Assembly (NCBI GenBank): GCA_025201345.1
Contig: JAIXMG010000038.1
Location: 186,001 to 250,000, forward strand
Direction: 5' to 3'
DNA: 64,000 nucleotides
From: Thamnidium elegans
Lineage: Eukaryota > Mucoromycota > Mucoromycetes > Mucorales > Mucoraceae
The translations under genes and the position numbers were made by a program. Under the pieces are notes generated by a model. That model was not told where the DNA came from, did not search any database, and saw nothing but the letters and a program-made list of their open reading frames with translations. Of the stretch, positions 47,286 through 61,148 are shown piece after piece. The first letter of the stretch is position 1. The number at the start of each line of letters is the position of its first letter.

Positions 47286-50200
47286 TTACAATACATCTTC
47301 TGTTTCCTCCAGACTCAGGTCTTCCTCAACATCAGGCCCTTTATCATCATCACTTTCTAGGTCACCACCTTCTATAATATTCTCCTCGTCTTCCATTGTG
47401 ATTCCACCATCACTAATATCATTTATGACTGCGTCATATGTTCTTCTTTTCCAGCCCCTTGCGAAGGGAAGGTCTACTAATTTAATGAACTCTATAGCTC
47501 CTCGCGTGATATCGTAATATGTATCTGAACCATTGACAATTTCGTTCAATCGGTCCAAATACATATCTGCAAATTTTAAGGTACGAAACACTTCGCCCTG
47601 TAAATTGAAAAAAAAAAGTTAAATTATAATGACTAGTCGAGCATTATAAAAATCGATAGCTACCTTAATAATTTCGACCTCTTCTTTAGAACGACACCAA
47701 GCATGCCACATCGTTGTGCCATCGTTCATAGAAAACCCGCTTGCTTCGGCAAGAGCCCCAGTCCTATCTCTTTGGAGCTGGGTAACAACTTCTTTAGGGA
47801 TTCTTACGGCATCAGGGTCATCTATAACATTTTTAAATGTCATGACATTGCTTTTTTTTTTTAATAAACTTACTCGAATCTGGTAAAGTAGAGTTATACT
47901 TTCTAATATAATCCCGTGCTTTCTTAATAGCAATAAGAATGCTAGCCTGTATCTTGGCTGCTAACCTATTACCAACTATAAATAACATCATATTTAAGAT
48001 CAGCGTTATGTAAAACTATTAATTAAAAATACCTTTGCTTGTTAATTTTTTTTTTGGGTACTTAAACCCAAAATTCCAGATCGTATCTGCCCAAGCAACT
48101 TCTTTCTTTCTTTTTGGCGTCCTTTCTGACACATCTATCTGACCGCACACTTTCTTCCATTTCTCTGAGTATATGAAGTACTCGCTTTCATCATTGCCTA
48201 TTATCTTGGTAGCTTCTATAATTTTTTCATTAGCCTCTTTCAGTTTTCTAGAAAGGTATTCTCCTATTTTGTGTTCGCTTATTTATTGTGTAATCTATAG
48301 TATCTTTTTTTTATGTAGTTATTTACTCATTCTTAAATTTTTTTGAAAAAATAAAAAGGTGGGCTGCTTCAAAAAGGGTTTGTCTTCTGTGAAATTTTTT
48401 TATCCTTCTTGTCATAGGAATGAAACTTCCAAGATATGACCAAAACCTTTCAGTACCTGTGATAGAACCGAACGTTTAATAAAGTAGGGCACTAAATAAT
48501 CTGTTGAACTTCTGAAATTTTTTACCTCCACCGTCAGTGAGTCCCCATCCCTGTTTATAATCAGGATGGTATTCTATCTGACATTCCCAAATATGGGCGT
48601 ACGCGTGGAATATGTTGACCGCAAATCTGGAGCCTCTTTCATTTAAGAACGGGTATTTTTTCTACAAACCAAAATTTTTTAAGAGAATGAATACTAAAAA
48701 AAAAATTGTATAGCTATAAATTTTTTACCTCTAGTAATTTACGAGTCAAACAGCATATGTCATACATAATGTCTATGGGTGACGGTGGAATGCCGCTAGT
48801 GTTAATTTCTTGATTCAAGCGCTCGTTAATTTGGTTTACGCTATACAGACAATACTTTTTCCTAAAGCGCAAAAGTAAGAATTTCAAAAATATTAGCTAC
48901 TATGTATGACATCTTGGCTTTTTTTTTTTTTTTACCCTTTTCCTTTCATTACATCAGTTAAAATGTATGGACTACCATGTCTACCACAACTACAAGAAAA
49001 AACACCATTTTCATCGATAACATTTTTGTTGGCCGTTCTGTTATCACTGATAACCTTAAAACTACCATTCTCCAAAACAGACAACGTACACTGCTATTTA
49101 AAGTAAGATTAAGTCGCAAAAAATTTCCAATAAACTATTATGTGTTACCCTCTCCTTCTCCATTTTTATTATTTGATACATCATAAGGAAGCACATCGTC
49201 TTCCGATCTGTACATGCTTTCTTCAATACTAAGAGGGTACGGTTTCAAACCTGTATCTTCCCCTTTTTTCTTATATCGTTTCAGTTGGAAGCAAGCATCC
49301 ATGACAATAATGCTCTCTATAATTAATGAAAAAGATTAAGTTTTACTTCCTTTGTATACATATTTAGGTGTAGAACGCTTTATATACTTACTAAATAAGC
49401 AGCGCATTCTTCAGATAAAGAAGGTATATTTAAAAAGTTTTTTTTATACTCTTCTAAGTAAAGCATCATTCGGGAATAAATAAAAAATGCATCTCCAAGG
49501 AGTACTTTTGAAATGGATTTAAACTAAAAAGTCGAATTGTTTTAAAATTTGGTGATATAACTATCGCTCGCATAAAACATATACCTTATTATTAATATCA
49601 TAGTAGAGACTTCTACCATTTAAAAATTTTACCCAAGCATGGATTGACACTTGGGCAACCATTTGCATTCGTTTAATGTCTCTTAAAGAGACATTGCTAC
49701 GCCAGTGCTTGGATTTGTAGGTGTTACAGGCATGATTTGACGTAGCAACATTGCAGTTATCACTGGTCTACAGCTGCAATACGTGATAACTTCCTGCTTA
49801 TGGGCTAGTAATGATGTGATGTTAGTATATAATATATTAATGTATACAATTTGCAAAGCTACCGTTTGGGTAAAAAATGCGTATCTTCTTTGTGAACTTT
49901 TCACTGCATTGGTACTCTTGCAATGTTTTTAAATTCGTTGTCACTGCACTCTCTATACCGAAATTTATCGAAGTCAAATAGGCGTTTCGAATGATATCCT
50001 TGTATTTATTCCAAGTATAATTCAAAACGCCCTCTCTGCCGCTACGTTTTTTACTGCTTTCTTCGTTTGTATTAACAGCCTCAGCTTCTGTTGCAAATTC
50101 TGGCAAATCATTCCAATCTGCATCCATGTCATCGTTCTCGTAGAAACCGTCGCCTAATAGAGAATAGATAGGTATAGTAGGTATTGTTGGTAGAGTAAAG

Positions 50201-50538
50201 TCCCCAGTAATATCGCTGGTAACAGTTGAGCGCTGGGGACTGGTATTAATAGATTTTTTAGACTGGATTTCCATGTTACCAGCAGAAGAAGACTTAGCAG
50301 CCAACCTTCTGTCTCTTCTCTTTTTATTGGCTATAGTCTTTTTAATGTATTTTTTTTTCTTCATTTTCTGCAATTCAAGGGCATTTTCCATCTTCTGTTA
50401 CATAAGAATACTTTGAAAAGCTAGATTTTTTTGTAAATCAAGAACACTGCTGTTAGGATCAAACATACAAAAACAATCATCTCTAAATAGTAATCTTTTG
50501 TTGTATTTAGGTGTTTTAGTCTTTACTTTGGGCATTGT
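47286..50538 (-). CDS. KDZ (Kyakuja-Dileera-Zisupton) transposase, multi-exon, nearly intact
   Basis: Reverse-strand gene in many exons with GT/AG joints. Start at 50391 (MENALELQKMKKKKYIKKT), or MPKVKTKTPKYNKRLLFRDD at 50535 with one in-frame TAA just before 50391. Ordered blocks: acidic YENDDMDADWNDLPEF; HKQEVITYCSCRPVITAMLL (CxC motif of KDZ); IIVMDACFQLKRYK (first catalytic D); VFSCSCGRHGSP; SPIDIMYDICCLTRKLLE (second D); IFHAYAHIWECQIEYHPDY; GTERFWSYLG (catalytic E); and a long helical C-terminal part (AAKIQASILIAIKKARDYI, FSMNDGTTMWHAWCRSKEEV) ending in an acidic tail. This order matches KDZ DDE transposases of fungi and animals. A frameshift occurs inside a palindrome near 49680. Element ends were not located. 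Confidence 0.8.
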
Positions 50539-51434
50539 AAATTTTGTCGTATAGTAGAAGAAAAAGAATAAAAAAAAACTGGAAATCTATTATTTAATAT
50601 TTAATTTATGCATGGTAGCAATTATTCATTTTTTTTGGGGGGGGGGAAGGGTATCAATTATAGTAAAATTAAACAACGGTCAGTATGTAAAAGAAATTTT
50701 GTAAATGGGGAAATCGTAACTACAGATTAAAGTAGGTGCAACTTATAGCAGTTGTAATTTCCAATTTACAATGTTTGAGGGCAAGCAATTTGCATGCGAT
50801 ATTCGAATACTATTGATCATTTATACCTTTAAAGAACAGACCATTATTAATTCCAGTAACCCTGTGAAGAGAAAAACGATAGCCATTATATGGCTCTCCC
50901 GATCTTAAGATATAGTTTCTAGCAGTATACAGCTATTTATGAAAAAGAAACAACCATACAATTTTAAAGGGAGTAGATGCAATATTTTTTATTTTATGTG
51001 GTAGGTGCGATACTTTTATGTGGAGGGGGAAAATTTAAAGTGCTTATGGTCCGGACATTTTGCACTGTGACCATTATCTATTTGATATGTGGTCTACGGT
51101 TATTAGGTGCTTGTCACGGCCTTTTTTCTCTATAACTCAGCTTATTATGTGGCGAAAGAGTGAGGTTCTTTTATGAAAGCTGATGTCATTTTTAATTTTA
51201 TCCAATCAATTTATTCTGCTTATCCTGTGGCGAAATAAGGAGATTCGCATACTTGGGAGATTCAAAGGAAACAGTGATTGGTCAAATACATGCTGAATAC
51301 CTGTATTACAGCTCCGGTTACTTTTTTTTTATTGTATATTTCGTCTTTCTATTTCATCTCATTTTATTCTAATTGAAAAACAAAAAGATAAAAGTTCTTT
51401 TTCTATTGATATACTTTCAATACGTAAATATATA

Positions 51435-51468
<34 letters not shown>

Positions 51469-51640
51469 TAAAGCTTATTAAAAACAAGAAAAAACGCCAA
51501 ACTAACTAGTATATGAATAGATAAAACTGTTTTTTTTTCTTTTAAGGGTAATAAATAAGAAATACCTTACGCGTGGTATAGAATAACTTATTTTTTGCAT
51601 CTAGGCTTTTAGAATAGAAGGAAATAATATTTAAACAAAA
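50539..51640. promoter_or_regulatory. COPA upstream region and KDZ flank
   Basis: About 1.1 kb. Contains a G-run (near 50637-50647) and TATA microsatellite DNA at about 51436-51467, 170 bases before the COPA start, plus pyrimidine-rich DNA and a T tract. Repeated GCTTAT..TGTGGCGAAA-type sequence at about 51130 and 51216. Confidence 0.4.
51436..51467. repeat. (TA)n microsatellite upstream of COPA
   Basis: About 16 alternating TA units, about 175 bases upstream of the COPA start codon. Confidence 0.9.
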
Positions 51641-54600
51641 ATGCAGATGCTCACAAAGGTAAAGCAATAAAATAGTTACAATAGTTTTCATCTGACTAAA
51701 AAAAATCTACCCGGGATGTCCTTTTTTTATTCTAATTTATAGTTTGAATCTAAAAGCAATCGCGTTAAAGGTGTTGCTTTTCACCCTAAACGTCCTTGGA
51801 TTTTAGCATCTTTACATAATGGCTGTATTCAACTTTGGGATTATAGAATGGGTACTTTACTTGAACGTTTTGAAGAACATGATGGTAAGTTTTTTTTTTA
51901 TATTGTCCAGAAAAAAAGCACAAATTAAATATAATTTATACATTTTAGGACCTGTAAGAGGTATTTCTTTTCACCCTACTCAACCGCTATTCGTTTCTGG
52001 TGGCGACGATTATAAGATAAAGGTTTGGAATTACAAAACTAGGCGTTGCTTATTTACTTTAAATGGTCATCTCGATTATGTTCGTACTGTGTTTTTCCAT
52101 AACGAATTACCTTGGATTATTTCTGCTTCTGACGATCAAACGATTCGTATTTGGAATTGGCAATCTAGAGCCTGTATTGCTATCTTGACAGGTCATAATC
52201 ATTATGTCATGTGTGCTCAGTTCCATCCAAAAACTGATTTAATCGTTTCTGCTTCTATGGATCAAACTGTACGTGTTTGGGATATTACAGGTAAAATTAA
52301 GTAAAAAAAAAAAAAAAAAAAAAATCAGGGGAAAAAAAGCTTTAGTTCTTACATGTATAATATTTAAAGGTTTACGTAAAAAATCTCAAGCTCCTACTGC
52401 CATGACTATGGACGATATGGGTAGACCTGGACCTGGTGGCGATATGTTTGGAACTACTGATGTCATGGTCAAGTATGTTTTGGAAGGTCATGATCATGGT
52501 GTCAATTGGGCTTCTTTCCATCCTACACTTCCTTTGATTATTTCTGCTGGTGACGACCGTCAAGTTAAGCTTTGGAGAATGAATGGTAAACCCCCCCCCC
52601 AAATATATAGAGAGAAAGAGATAGGAAGGGAGAGAGAGAGAAAAAGAAAAAGGACTACTTTTTTTTTTGTTACTGTTAAAGGTACTAACCTATACAAACA
52701 TACGCAGATACAAAGGCATGGGAAGTTGATAGTTGTCGTGGTCATTATAATAACGTTTCTAGCGCTATATTCCACCCTCGTCAAGACCTTATTTTATCTG
52801 ATAGTGAAGATAAGACAATTCGAGTTTGGGATTTAACTAAGCGTACTGCAGTAGCTACATTTAGAAGAGATCACGATCGTTTCTGGGTATTAACCTCTCA
52901 CCCTGAACTCAACTTATTTGCTGCTGGTCATGATAGTGGTTTAATTGTATTTAAACTTGAACGCGAGCGTCCTGCTTTCCAAGTTCATAACAATGAACTT
53001 TACTATGTTAAAAACAGTATTTTACATATCCATGATTTCCCTAGTACGGCAGATCAAGAAGTTATGTCTGTTCGCAAGTTGGGTTCTCAATTTGTTGCTC
53101 CCCGTACTCTATCTTATAACCCTGCTGAAAGAGCCGTTTTATTGACTTCGCCTTATGAAGGTGGATCTTATGAATTGTATCGTCTTCCCAAGAACTTGGG
53201 TGGTACCTTACAAGAACCTTCTGATGAATCTATGAAGGGTACAGGCCATGCTGCTCTCTTTATTGCTCGTAATCGTTTTGCTGTATTTGACAAAACTAAC
53301 CAAATGATTCAAATTCGTGATCTTGCAAACAAGGAAACCAAATCTTTTAAGACTCCTGGCCAAGTCACTGATATTTACTTTGCTGGACCTGGTTCTCTTT
53401 TGATGGCCACACCCACTTCAGTCATTCTTTTTGATATTCAGCAACGTCGTGTCACTGCTGAATTAGCAGTTGTTTCTGTAAAATATGTTGTTTGGTCTAA
53501 CGATATGTCAATGATTGCTCTTTTGAGTAAGCACACAATTACAATTGTTACCAAGGAATTAAAACAAACTAGTCAAATTCATGAAACTATTCGTATCAAG
53601 AGTGCTACATGGGATGATTCTGGTGTTTTGATCTACTGTACCTTGAACCATATTAAATATGCTTTGCCTCAAGGTGATAATGGTATTGTTCGCACTTTGG
53701 ACCAGCCTATTTATTTGACCAGAATTAAGGGAAAGAAGATTTATGCTCTTGATCGTGACGGTAAAGTACGTGAAATTGTAATTGATCCTACAGAGTATCG
53801 TTTCAAGTTGGCACTTGTCAAGAAGCAATATGAAGAAGTACTTCATATTATTCGTACATCTAATTTAGTAGGTCAATCTATTATTGCTTATCTTCAAAAG
53901 AAGGGTTACCCCGAGATTGCTTTACATTTTGTACGTGATGATAAGACTCGTTTTGAACTCGCTCTTGAATGTGGTAATTTGGATGTTGCACTTGAAACTG
54001 CTAAATCAATGAATAAGCCTGATTGTTGGACCAAGTTGGGCGCTGAAGCTTTACGTCATGGTAATTACAAGGTAAGAGAAAGAAAGAAAGAAAGAAAGAA
54101 AAAAGACACATAAAAAAAAATTACTAAATTATAATATTCTAAAAAGATTGTCGAATTATGTTATCAAAGAACCAAGAAAATGGATAAACTTTCATTCTTG
54201 TATGTTTTACAAGGTAATGAAACTAACCTTCACAAGATGTTGGAAATCTCTCAACTTCAAAAAGATCCCTTAATGCGATTCCAAAACGCAGTTTATCTTG
54301 GTGATGTTGAAGAACGTATTCGATTATTAAAAGATGTCGGACAATTACCTTTAGCTTACATGACAGCCAAAACACATGGTTTAACCGAACAGGCTGAAGC
54401 TATTTTAGCTGCTGCTGGTAAAACCGAAGATGAAATCGAATTGCCTGAAATGCCTGATCAATTACCTGTTACACCTAAACCTGTTACTCAATTGGAAGAT
54501 ACTAACTGGCCTTTATTGACCGTCTCAAAGAGTTTCTTTGAAGGCGCATTTGTTCAGCAACAACAACAGCAGCAACAACAACAACAAGGTGTTAACCCTG

Positions 54601-55564
54601 TTGGTGGTTTAAAGGGCGCTGGATTTAATTATGATGATCAAATTGATAATATCGAAGAAGCTGGTGGTGATTGGGGAGATGACGATGATGATCTCGGTAT
54701 TCATACGAAGGTATCTGCTCATGATACAGACGATTTGTTAGGTGGTGGGCCTGATGATGAAGATGATTTGAACGGTGATGGTGGATGGGATGATGATGAT
54801 GATATCAAGGCAGAATTAGATGCTGAAATGGGACATGTTGCTGCCAAGGAAACTGCTGAATTCATTGCACCAGCTGAAGGCGTTAGCGAAAACAATGTAT
54901 GGACACAAAATTCTGGATTAGCTGCAGATCATATTGCTGCAGGTGCATTTGATAGTGCCATGCAACTTTTGAACCGTCAAAAGGGTATTATTCGATTTGA
55001 ACCGCTTAAACCACACTTCCTTGCCATTTACCAAGCTTCTCATGTATCTGTTGCTGGTATTGCTAACACACCTAACGTCCAATACCATCTTCGTCGTAAC
55101 CCTGAAAACTCTACTCCTCGTAATAGTTTACCTGTTGCAGTTTATAATTTCCAAACCATCGTTACTACTCAGTTACAGCAAGCTTATCGTTTGTTTACTT
55201 CAGGTAGACTTGTTGCTGCTGCTCAACATTTCAAGCTTCTTTTGCACTCTGTACTGTTTACCGTCACTTCCAATGATGGTGAAGCCAATGAGTTAGTTCA
55301 ATTGATCGATATCTGTCGTGAATATCTTTTAGGTCTCACTATGGAACAAAAGCGTAGATCAATTACAGGTCAAGCTACTGAAGATGTTAAACGTGCTCTT
55401 GAATTGGCTGCCTATTTCGCACATTGTCATTTACAAACACCACATATGCAATTAGCATTACGCCAAGCTACAAAACAAGCATTTAGAACCAAGAATTTCA
55501 ATACAGCATCACAATTCGCCTCTAGATTACTTGAGCTTGCACCACCTAGAACAGTTGCTGATGA

Positions 55565-55600
<36 letters not shown>

Positions 55601-55846
55601 ATTTATTTATTTTTAAAAAAAATCCAGGCACGTAAAATTCAATCTGTCTGTGAACGTACATTAAATGATGAACTTGCATTCGATTATGATCAATACAATC
55701 CCTTTGACATCTGTGCATTAAGTTTTGTCCCTATTTATCGTGGATCACCCAAGGTAGAATGTTGCTACTGTAAAGCGTCTTATAAACCTGAATTTGAAGG
55801 ACAAATCTGTAATATTTGTGAAGTCGCAAAGATTGGAGGAAAATAA
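51641..55846 (+). CDS. Coatomer subunit alpha (COPI)
   Basis: Backbone subunit of the COPI coat for Golgi-to-ER retrieval. Seven exons (51641-51658, 51743-51884, 51949-52290, 52370-52585, 52708-54071, 54147-55565, 55628-55846) give 1239 aa, the family length (about 1200-1230). The N-terminal WD40 propeller is obvious: [75 protein letters not shown]. Middle: second propeller/alpha-solenoid ([20 protein letters not shown]). C-terminus: [20 protein letters not shown] and the zinc-like [21 protein letters not shown] run of 11 Gln near 54555-54590 lies in the acidic linker. Intron 6 carries a 30-A tract at 55568-55597. Confidence 0.95.
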
Positions 55847-56593
55847 ACTAAACCCTTTTCTTAATAATAAATAAATCCTTTTTTTTTAAAAAAAAAATGA
55901 CACCTGAGTTAGAAAATATCGAGAGAAGATGCAGAATAATATTGACAGGGTGTCCAAGGAATACGAAAATAGCGTATGTAATCGTTGCTTTCTCTCTCTC
56001 TTTCTTTGATAATCCCATTTCATTATGGTTATATTATATACTACTTATGGTTTTACTATTTCAAATAACTAGCATCTAAACTTATACTTCATGATGACGA
56101 AAGCAACAATTTAAAGTACAGTAGATGATGGAAGCAGACGGTGCAAGGCTAATATACGTACAATTATTATCACTAATGAAAAGCTCACTTTGTAAACTTG
56201 TACCTATTGCTATTGCTTTTTGAAACTTGCCCATCCTATTTCACGTCAAATTTTTTTTAAAAAAAAGAAGTGCACACCAAGGGTAAAGGACCGTTCCTCT
56301 GTTACCATCCAAATTATGTACTCATGAATAATAATAATAATAATAATAATAGAGTAATGGCTCTATTTAAGGGTGTTCGTAACAAAAAATCGGTAAAGCG
56401 TACAAATAACCTGTCAGAATGACAATGTGTATTTCTAGGCTAATAATAGTCCTATTTAAAGAAACGCCAATAAATACAAATACAGTACAACACTAGTTTA
56501 TTGGATAATACCCAGACTTTTGTAACGCGAAAGAGTGGACCAAGTTACTATTATAAATTGTTAACTGCTACAGTGAGTAATCAATATGGATAA

Positions 56594-56626
<33 letters not shown>

Positions 56627-56849
56627 GTATGATGTATTGAAATAATTTTTTTTTATATGGATGTGAAATCAAAAGATTGGTGTGACAGCCAATGTTTAAT
56701 GTTTTTCACAAAACCTTGTAGAATAGTTCCACCACTTTCTTTCATATTCCAAACTTGTCACAAATTTTTTTTTGAATTATAATTAACTTAACCTGAATAA
56801 AAAAAAGTTTTTTTTTCTTTTCTTTTCACTTTATAAACTTTTTTTAAAA
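55847..56849. promoter_or_regulatory. COPA 3' flank and HSP70 upstream region
   Basis: About 1 kb. Includes a T/A tract just downstream of COPA, a (TAA)n microsatellite near 56324-56352, and a run of 30 A at 56595-56624. The last 200 bases are T-rich and hold the HSP70 promoter. A small frame at 55897-56079 is not recognised. No perfect heat-shock element could be named with confidence. Confidence 0.4.
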
Positions 56850-59015
56850 ATGGCTGAAGGAAAATCTGGTAAGTAAAGGGCAAAAGGGACCCCTCAAAAA
56901 AAAAGAAGTGTACTCATTTTTTGTTTATTTGTTTATTTGTTTTAATTAGTTGGTATTGATTTGGGTACTACGTAAGTTTAATAATTAAGCACTTTTTTTC
57001 GCGTTATTTTTCTAACATATTATAAAGCTACTCTTGTGTTGGTGTCTGGCAAAACGATCGTGTTGAGATCATTGCTAATGATCAAGGTAACCGTACCACC
57101 CCCTCTTATGTTGGTTTCACTGACTCTGAGCGTCTTATTGGTGATGCCGCCAAGAACCAAGTTGCTATGAACCCTCATAACACCGTTTTCGATGCCAAGC
57201 GTTTAATTGGTCGTCGTTTCGCCGATGCTGAAGTCCAAGCTGATATGAAGCATTTCTCTTTCAACGTTATTGATAAGGATTCCAAGCCCATCATTCAAGT
57301 TGAATACAAGGGTGAGACCAAGACCTTCACTCCCGAAGAAATCTCTGCTATGATCCTCGTCAAGATGAAGGAAACTGCCGAAGCTTATCTCGGTACCACC
57401 GTTAAGAACGCTGTCATCACTGTCCCTGCCTATTTCAACGATAGTAAGTTACTAATAAACAAAACAAAACAAAAAAGGGAGTTTTAAAAATTTTAACAAA
57501 AAATTTTTTTTAGGTCAACGTCAAGCTACCAAGGATTCTGGTTTGATTTCTGGTTTGAACGTTCAACGTATCATTAACGAACCTACTGCCGCTGCCATTG
57601 CTTATGGTTTGGACAAGAAGGTTGAAGGCGAACGTAATGTTTTGATTTTCGATTTGGGTGGAGGAACCTTCGATGTTTCTCTCTTGACTATTGAAGATGG
57701 TATCTTTGAAGTTAAGGCTACTGCTGGTGATACTCATTTAGGTGGTGAAGATTTCGATAACCGTCTCGTCACTCATTTCATGCAAGAATTCAAGCGTAAG
57801 TTCAAGAAGGATATCACTGGTAACGCTCGTGCTATTCGTCGTCTCCGTACTGCATGTGAACGTGCTAAGCGTACCTTGTCTTCTGCTGCTCAAACCACCA
57901 TCGAAATCGATTCTCTTTTCGAAGGTGTTGATTTCTATACCTCTTTAACTCGTGCTCGTTTCGAGGAATTGAACCAAGATCTTTTCCGTAACACCATGGA
58001 TCCCGTTGAGAAGGTTCTCCGTGATTCCAAGATCGATAAGGCCTCTGTTCATGATATTGTCCTTGTTGGTGGTTCTACTCGTATCCCCAAGGTCCAAAAG
58101 ATGGTCTCTGATTTCTTCAACGGTAAGGAACCTAACAGATCTATCAACCCTGATGAGGCTGTTGCTTATGGTGCCGCTGTCCAAGCTGCCATTCTTTCCG
58201 GTGATACCTCCGAGAAGACTCAAGATCTCCTCCTTTTGGATGTTGCTCCTCTCTCTCTCGGTATTGAGACCGCTGGTGGTGTCATGACTGCTCTTATCAA
58301 GCGTAACACTACTGTTCCTACCAAGAAGTCCGAAGTCTTCTCCACTTATGCTGATAACCAACCTGGTGTTCTCATTCAAGTCTTTGAAGGTGAGCGTGCC
58401 CGTACCAAGGATAACAACATCCTCGGTAAGTTCGAGTTATCTGGTATCCCCCCTGCTCCCCGTGGTGTTCCTCAAGTTGAGGTCACTTTCGACGTTGATG
58501 CTAACGGTATCTTAAATGTCTCTGCCCTTGATAAGACTACCGGTAAGTCCAACAAGATTACCATCACCAACGATAAGGGTCGTCTTTCTAAGGAAGATAT
58601 TGAGCGTATGGTTAACGATGCTGAGAAGTACAAGACTGAAGATGAGGAAGCTACTGCTCGTATCCAAGCCAAGAACGGTCTTGAATCTTATGCTTATAAC
58701 CTCCGTAACACTCTCCAAGATGAGAAGGTTGGTGGTGCTCTCCCCGCTGAAGATAAGGAGAAGGTCAAGAATGCCTCTGATGAAGCTATCAAATGGTTAG
58801 ACGAATCTCACGAAGCTTCCAAGGAAGAATATGAGTCCAAGCAAAAGGAACTCGAGGAAATCGTTAACCCCATCATGATGAAGTTCTATCAACAAAACGG
58901 TGGCGCTGAAGGTGCTCCTGGTGCCGCTCCTGGTGCCGCTCCCGGTGGTTTCCCTGGTGCCCCCGCTGGTTCTACTGATGAGACTGATGGTCCTTCTATC
59001 GAGGAAGTCGATTAA
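56850..59015 (+). CDS. Cytosolic HSP70 chaperone (SSA type)
   Basis: ATP-driven folding chaperone of the cytosol/nucleus. Four exons (56850-56868, 56950-56971, 57028-57443, 57514-59015) give 652 aa. ATPase domain: [69 protein letters not shown]. Substrate domain: [17 protein letters not shown] and [20 protein letters not shown]. The tail has GAAPGA-type repeats ([19 protein letters not shown]) and ends in EEVD, the TPR-cochaperone anchor that marks cytosolic members. Codons strongly favour C-ending forms, unlike most neighbours, as expected for very high expression. Two very small exons interrupt the first 14 codons, a layout that could matter for regulated splicing. Confidence 0.97.
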
Positions 59016-59641
59016 GCTATTTAATCTCCCTTTTTTTTAAAAAAAAATCCTTTATAGATCCCATTCTAATTCCCTCTCATCCATTCCAACAAAAATTATT
59101 GTATTATAGAGTTAGTTGTAATAGTAAAAAAAAAAAAAAAAAAACTTGGAAACTTGTTTTGTTTAAATAAAATAAAATAATATTTATTACTTTATGTCGC
59201 TCGCTTTATAGAAATACAGTATAATCAAAAACGCTTCGTTATATCCTTTTCCCTGTATTGAATGCTTTGGTGGGAGGAGGGATAATTATATACGTCAATT
59301 AATAAAAACGAGAAACAACATGCAAATAAAATTGTTTGCGGTAACTAATTATTAATTATTGGGTATAATAACAAAGAGATGATTAAAAGAAAATGTTTGC
59401 GTAGAAACTCTTCTAAAACTATACCTTATTTTAACAAGCCTCTAGACACCATACGTAAATTGTATTGGCAGTATTATTATAAACTCGTTAAATACTTTGA
59501 TACAGCAAACAGTTTTATTTTTACATGTATTACTACTCATTTTTATTACTCATTGGATATATGATTATTTGGGAGAAAAATATAACTAAGTTATCTAGCA
59601 TTTCCCACCCTATTTTTTTTATATACATATATACCATTAAA
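59016..59641. other. HSP70 terminator region and convergent gap
   Basis: About 630 bases between convergent HSP70 and CHO2. A T8A9-type tract follows the HSP70 stop (59030-59047) and an A run stands at 59125-59143. Confidence 0.4.
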
Positions 59642-61148
59642 TTACTGATGTAACGGAGATTGTCTTTTAGGAGACGATCCAAGTTTTGCACTACCTACAC
59701 TAAGGTGACTATCATGAATATCATACGATTCATCAAATGAGGGTCTTTTATCATACTGATGTTGTATTGCGATAGCAATCGGATGCGCTTGGTTGTGTAT
59801 AGACGAGGATACCGAAGGTCTCTTTCTGGCTTGATAGCTGATAAATGGCGACAGAGCGCTGAGAGCATGTTGAACCTATAGCTTTATTTAAATAAACATT
59901 TCTCTTTCTCTCTATTAAAACTTACCCTTTTCGCTAGTTGACTTACTCTGGTATCAGCAATAATTACCTCCCAAGCAAACTCTACACCGAAAATACTTCG
60001 AATAGCATGCGCTATCTTTTTAGCATGGGCCCCATCAAGATATGTATAGTTATCAATAGGGGACATGGGCATTTTTTCGGGATCATTGCCAAGAGCACTT
60101 TGAATCAACCTCAATAAGCAGAGTTGGATTGCATCTATGTCATTAATGTCTGGAGTAGATGGAACTAGTTATACATAAATAAAAATGTTAGATAATATCT
60201 ATATATCAAACCATGCTATTACCAGCAACTTCGAACGGTATACTTCGTGCCATTACATTATGCCTTCCATCGTGATGGTATCTAATTTCATATGTTCCTT
60301 CGCGCCAAGGTAATTTATCACCTGAAAAGACAATGCATCCTTCTGTTTTCAATTCAACTTCAGGGGGGAATAAAAAATCATCCTCGTCGGTTGCAATCGA
60401 AGGTTTCGATGGTTTCACGGCATTGACCCAGTACCACTTACCGCAAGAACTAACCGAGGTTGTTTGTTTACTAGGATTTGCAGTAACTCTATATATTCCT
60501 ACCCAATCCTTTGGTCCGTGATTAAGAGGGGCAACCCAATCAACCTTGATACGTTCACCCAAAGTAAATACATTGTTAGATACTACGGCGTGGTGATGAA
60601 AGTGAGTCAACTTTAAACGATAATGATGAGTTTCATCTTGATTGGTGTCGTCAGTTTTGATCTGTTCTGAGATAGTTGTATCACCAAACACTTTTTCAAC
60701 CCTTTCAATAGTTTCCTGAACAACGGACTCCAATCTTTTACGAGTGTTTTCGGCTACTTGCTCCCGTGTATGTTTTTCTATTTCTGTTGAAACACTCTTT
60801 GGTAATTTTTTCGGGATATTTTGAGCAGCGGCTCTTAATGTTTTTGTTAACCCTGCTTCCTTTCTAATTTGATCACCGTATAATTTTTGCATGTGAGGTC
60901 TAGAAGTTTATTAATTTTGTGTTACAGTTCGTTTTTGTTTGTATTTATACCTTTCAACAAAATGCAAAAATAAAGAATTGGCCACTTGAGAAAACAAAGC
61001 AAGGGCAAATATATAATGATTATTTGTGATCAAACTAAATCCCCAAAAAGCAGCGTGACCCATGATTTTTTCTGGATTGTTCAGAAATCTATCATATTGT
61101 GTATCAATGATGGAATTCGTTATCAATAAAAAAAAACACATGGCAAAA

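Noticed and set aside
55897..56079. 60-codon frame after COPA
   Set aside because: Begins directly after a T/A tract, no homology recognised; might be a tiny gene, but unsupported.
56650..56840. Heat-shock element upstream of HSP70
   Set aside because: GAA and TTC units are present (near 56720-56750) but spacing does not fit the nGAAnnTTCn array.
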